Assembly (NCBI GenBank): GCA_017480285.1 | Contig: JAFVAX010000034.1 | Location: 1-64,000, forward strand | Source: Paludibacteraceae bacterium | GTDB lineage: Bacteria; Bacteroidota; Bacteroidia; Bacteroidales; Paludibacteraceae | DNA: 64,000 nt | Direction: 5' to 3' | Shown here: piece after piece, positions 62,371 through 64,000 of the stretch | Numbering within the stretch: the first letter of the stretch is position 1 | Layout of the letters: each line of letters starts with the position of its first letter | The notes under the pieces: model-generated | What the model was told of the DNA's origin: nothing | The model's input: the letters and a program-made list of their open reading frames with translations, nothing else | Database searches by the model: none | Translations under genes and position numbers: made by a program

Positions 62371-63136
62371 TATGACAATTCAACTTCAACGACCACTGGT
62401 TTTCTTTGATTTGGAAACCACAGGTTTGGATATTGCTACCGACAGAATAGTAGAGATATCCTATCAAAAACTTTATCCGAATGGTAATGCCGAAAGCAAA
62501 ACCATTCGGATAAATCCTTTAATCCCTATCCCTGCCGCCACCACAAAGATACACGGCATAACGGACGCAGATGTCAAAGATTGTCCCACCTTCAAAGATT
62601 TGGCCCCCGCACTTGCAGAAGTCTTTCGTGATGCTGACATCGTCGGCTACAACAGCACCAATTTCGACATACCACTGCTTGCCGAAGAGTTTATTCGTGC
62701 AGATGTGGACATCGATTGGAGCAAAGCGTTGTTCGTGGATGTGATGAACATCTTTATGAAAAAAGAGCCACGCAACTTAAAGGCTGCATATCGTTTCTAT
62801 TGCGACAAGGATTTGGAGAATGCTCATACCGCTTCCGCTGACACAGATGCTACTCGTGAGGTTTTTGAAGCGCAGATAGCCAAATATACCGATTTGCCAA
62901 ATAGTATTGAAGCGTTGTCAAAATTCAGTTCTCAAGGCAAACATGCAGACCTTGCCGGCAGGCTCTCATACAACGACAAACACGAAGTTATCTTTAACTT
63001 CGGCAAGTATAAAGGTCAGACAGTCAGCAGCGTACTAAAAAAAGATATGGGCTATTACGGATGGCTCATGAACACAGATTTCCCGCAATATACAAAGCGT
63101 ATCATTCAGCGTATCATGCTGACTGGGAAAGCATAA
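62363..63136 (+). CDS. DnaQ-type 3'-5' exonuclease with ExoX-like C-terminal domain
   Basis: DEDDh exonuclease of 257 residues. The three motifs are complete: FFDLETTGLD (ExoI), GYNSTNFDIPLLAEEF (ExoII) and HTASADTDATREVF (ExoIII with catalytic His). The C-terminal 60 residues, RLSYNDKHEVIFNFGKYKGQ to MGYYGWLMNTDFP, resemble the small DUF3820/ExoX-type tail. Starts are possible at 62363 or 62372; the first overlaps the dnaN stop and suggests translational coupling with the clamp. It could be a proofreading or repair exonuclease. Confidence 0.9.
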   Translation: MIDMTIQLQRPLVFFDLETTGLDIATDRIVEISYQKLYPNGNAESKTIRINPLIPIPAATTKIHGITDADVKDCPTFKDLAPALAEVFRDADIVGYNSTNFDIPLLAEEFIRADVDIDWSKALFVDVMNIFMKKEPRNLKAAYRFYCDKDLENAHTASADTDATREVFEAQIAKYTDLPNSIEALSKFSSQGKHADLAGRLSYNDKHEVIFNFGKYKGQTVSSVLKKDMGYYGWLMNTDFPQYTKRIIQRIMLTGKA

Positions 63137-63175
63137 AATACAAACAGAAACTATAAACCTAAAAAACTATAAGTT

Positions 63176-64000
63176 ATGTATCGCAAGTTAAGTGTACTTG
63201 AAATAGCCCAACTAACAGCGCAGGGCTGTACTGCCGACAGTTGGGACAATGTAGAAGTCAAAGAAGGCTTCATCCCGAAATCTGTTCATTATGCCCATTT
63301 CACCGGCAAAATCAAACTTGGTGTTTTTGCCGCACAATACGAACTGCCGGGCGAAATGATAGTGCCGTCAGGCATATCGCACGCCGTCATTCACAACTGC
63401 GAGATTGGCGATGATGTTCGACTGTTCCATATACACAACTATATTGCCAACTATCGTATCGGTCGAGGAACTTGCATCGAAAACATCAATGCCATCGTTA
63501 TGGACGGCAAAGGTAGTTTCGGCAATGGCGTAAGAGTGGCAGTAATGAACGAAGGCGGCGGTAGAGAAGTGCCCATCTACGACCATCTCTCGGCACACTT
63601 GGCTTATATACTCACCCTGTATCGCCATCGCCCGAAGATGCTTGAGAAAGTGTATGCTATGATTGACCGCTACACAGAGGAACAAACAACCGATATGGGC
63701 TACATAGGCGAAGATGTCAGGATACTCAACTGCGGTAGCATAAAAAACACACGCATAGGCGATTGCGCACACATAAGCGGAGCGTCCGTACTTAAAAACG
63801 GCTCTATCAACTCCAACAGGTTTGCACCCGTAAAAATAGGTTCGGGCGTCAAATGCAACGACTTCATAATCTCTTCCGGCGTAGAGGTAACCGACAGCAC
63901 ACTTTTATCAAACTGCTTTGTAGGACAAGGCTGTATCTTCGGCAAACACTATTCTGCCTTAGACTCGCTCTTCTTCTCCAACTGTCAGGGTATGCACGGA
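63176..64000 (+). CDS. DUF4954 family protein (N-terminal part)
   Basis: The frame runs from the ATG at 63176 to the window edge without a stop, 275 codons. The sequence has the hexapeptide periodicity of a left-handed beta helix: AVIHNCEIGDDVRLFHIHNY, RILNCGSIKNTRIGDCAHIS, GASVLKNGSINSNRFAPVKI and EVTDSTLLSNCFVGQGCIFG. The N-terminal part (GEMIVPSGISHAVIHN) and the NEGGGREVPIYDHLSAHLAY block match DUF4954, a Bacteroidota family related to nucleotidyl- or acyl-transferase beta-helix domains. The function is not established. It lies 39 bases after the exonuclease gene, perhaps on the dnaN transcript. Confidence 0.8.
   Translation, partial: MYRKLSVLEIAQLTAQGCTADSWDNVEVKEGFIPKSVHYAHFTGKIKLGVFAAQYELPGEMIVPSGISHAVIHNCEIGDDVRLFHIHNYIANYRIGRGTCIENINAIVMDGKGSFGNGVRVAVMNEGGGREVPIYDHLSAHLAYILTLYRHRPKMLEKVYAMIDRYTEEQTTDMGYIGEDVRILNCGSIKNTRIGDCAHISGASVLKNGSINSNRFAPVKIGSGVKCNDFIISSGVEVTDSTLLSNCFVGQGCIFGKHYSALDSLFFSNCQGMHG

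Noticed and set aside
1..64000. Prophage, insertion sequence, toxin-antitoxin or defence island
   Set aside because: No transposase, integrase, phage structural gene, restriction or toxin motif was found in any plausible reading frame; gene content is core metabolism, translation and envelope.

Overview
The window looks like a stretch of the main chromosome of a member of the Bacteroidota, most likely order Bacteroidales. The signs are Bacteroidota-type promoters (TTTG or TTG, about 20 bases, then TAnnTTTG) in front of many genes, almost no Shine-Dalgarno sequences, proteins with type IX secretion (T9SS) C-terminal tails, a TonB-dependent BtuB-type receptor, a membrane pyrophosphatase with the K+-dependent signature, a long SecA with a C-terminal zinc motif, and families largely confined to this phylum (DUF5683, DUF2851, DUF4954). 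I count 50 protein genes (two cut by the window edges) and two tRNA genes. I see no prophage, insertion sequence, CRISPR array or rRNA operon. Once the tRNAs and the small leader gene at 18017-18232 are counted, no gene-free stretch exceeds 300 bases.

Layout. 1-1294: end of a ZIP metal transporter and an SDR oxidoreductase (+). 1461-17904: a leftward block with a TrpB2-type PLP enzyme, serB, a cell-surface operon (1609-residue T9SS adhesin translationally coupled to an OmpA-like barrel protein), secA-lgt, and an operon of a beta-helix lipoprotein plus a second T9SS-type cargo. 17905-32702: rightward, with a small conserved-looking leader protein and btuB, then parA-parB-DUF5683-mltD-like-DUF2851-Ig-like lipoprotein as one tightly packed run, then rpsA, hppA, tRNA-Asn (-) and a PfkB-type sugar or nucleoside kinase. 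32744-35542: obg, adk and an AraC-type regulator (-). 35727-41647: a TolC / HlyD / double-ABC ATPase / two-permease export operon divergent from the AraC gene. 41735-53999: translation and ribosome-maintenance genes (typA, tig, formyl-THF cyclo-ligase, rlmB, RluA-type synthase, flavin reductase, era, ychF, small membrane protein, greA, HIT protein, tRNA-Phe, rsfS, ftsH). 54051-59886: a secreted MAM/FN3-type protein, an M16 peptidase, an unknown protein and a PAP2 phosphatase. 60092-64000: fructose-bisphosphate aldolase (-), divergent from dnaN, a DnaQ-type exonuclease and the start of a DUF4954 protein.

Most of the gene content is ordinary housekeeping. The less explained material is (1) the btuB leader protein with its back-to-back divergent promoter, (2) the adhesin-barrel pair with alternating repeat modules, and (3) at least four families of short intergenic repeats, some tandem, some forming hairpins and some supplying the stop codons of neighbouring genes. 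I found no locus that I can claim as a wholly new system; these three are the best candidates. All names rest on motif recognition by eye, with no database search.
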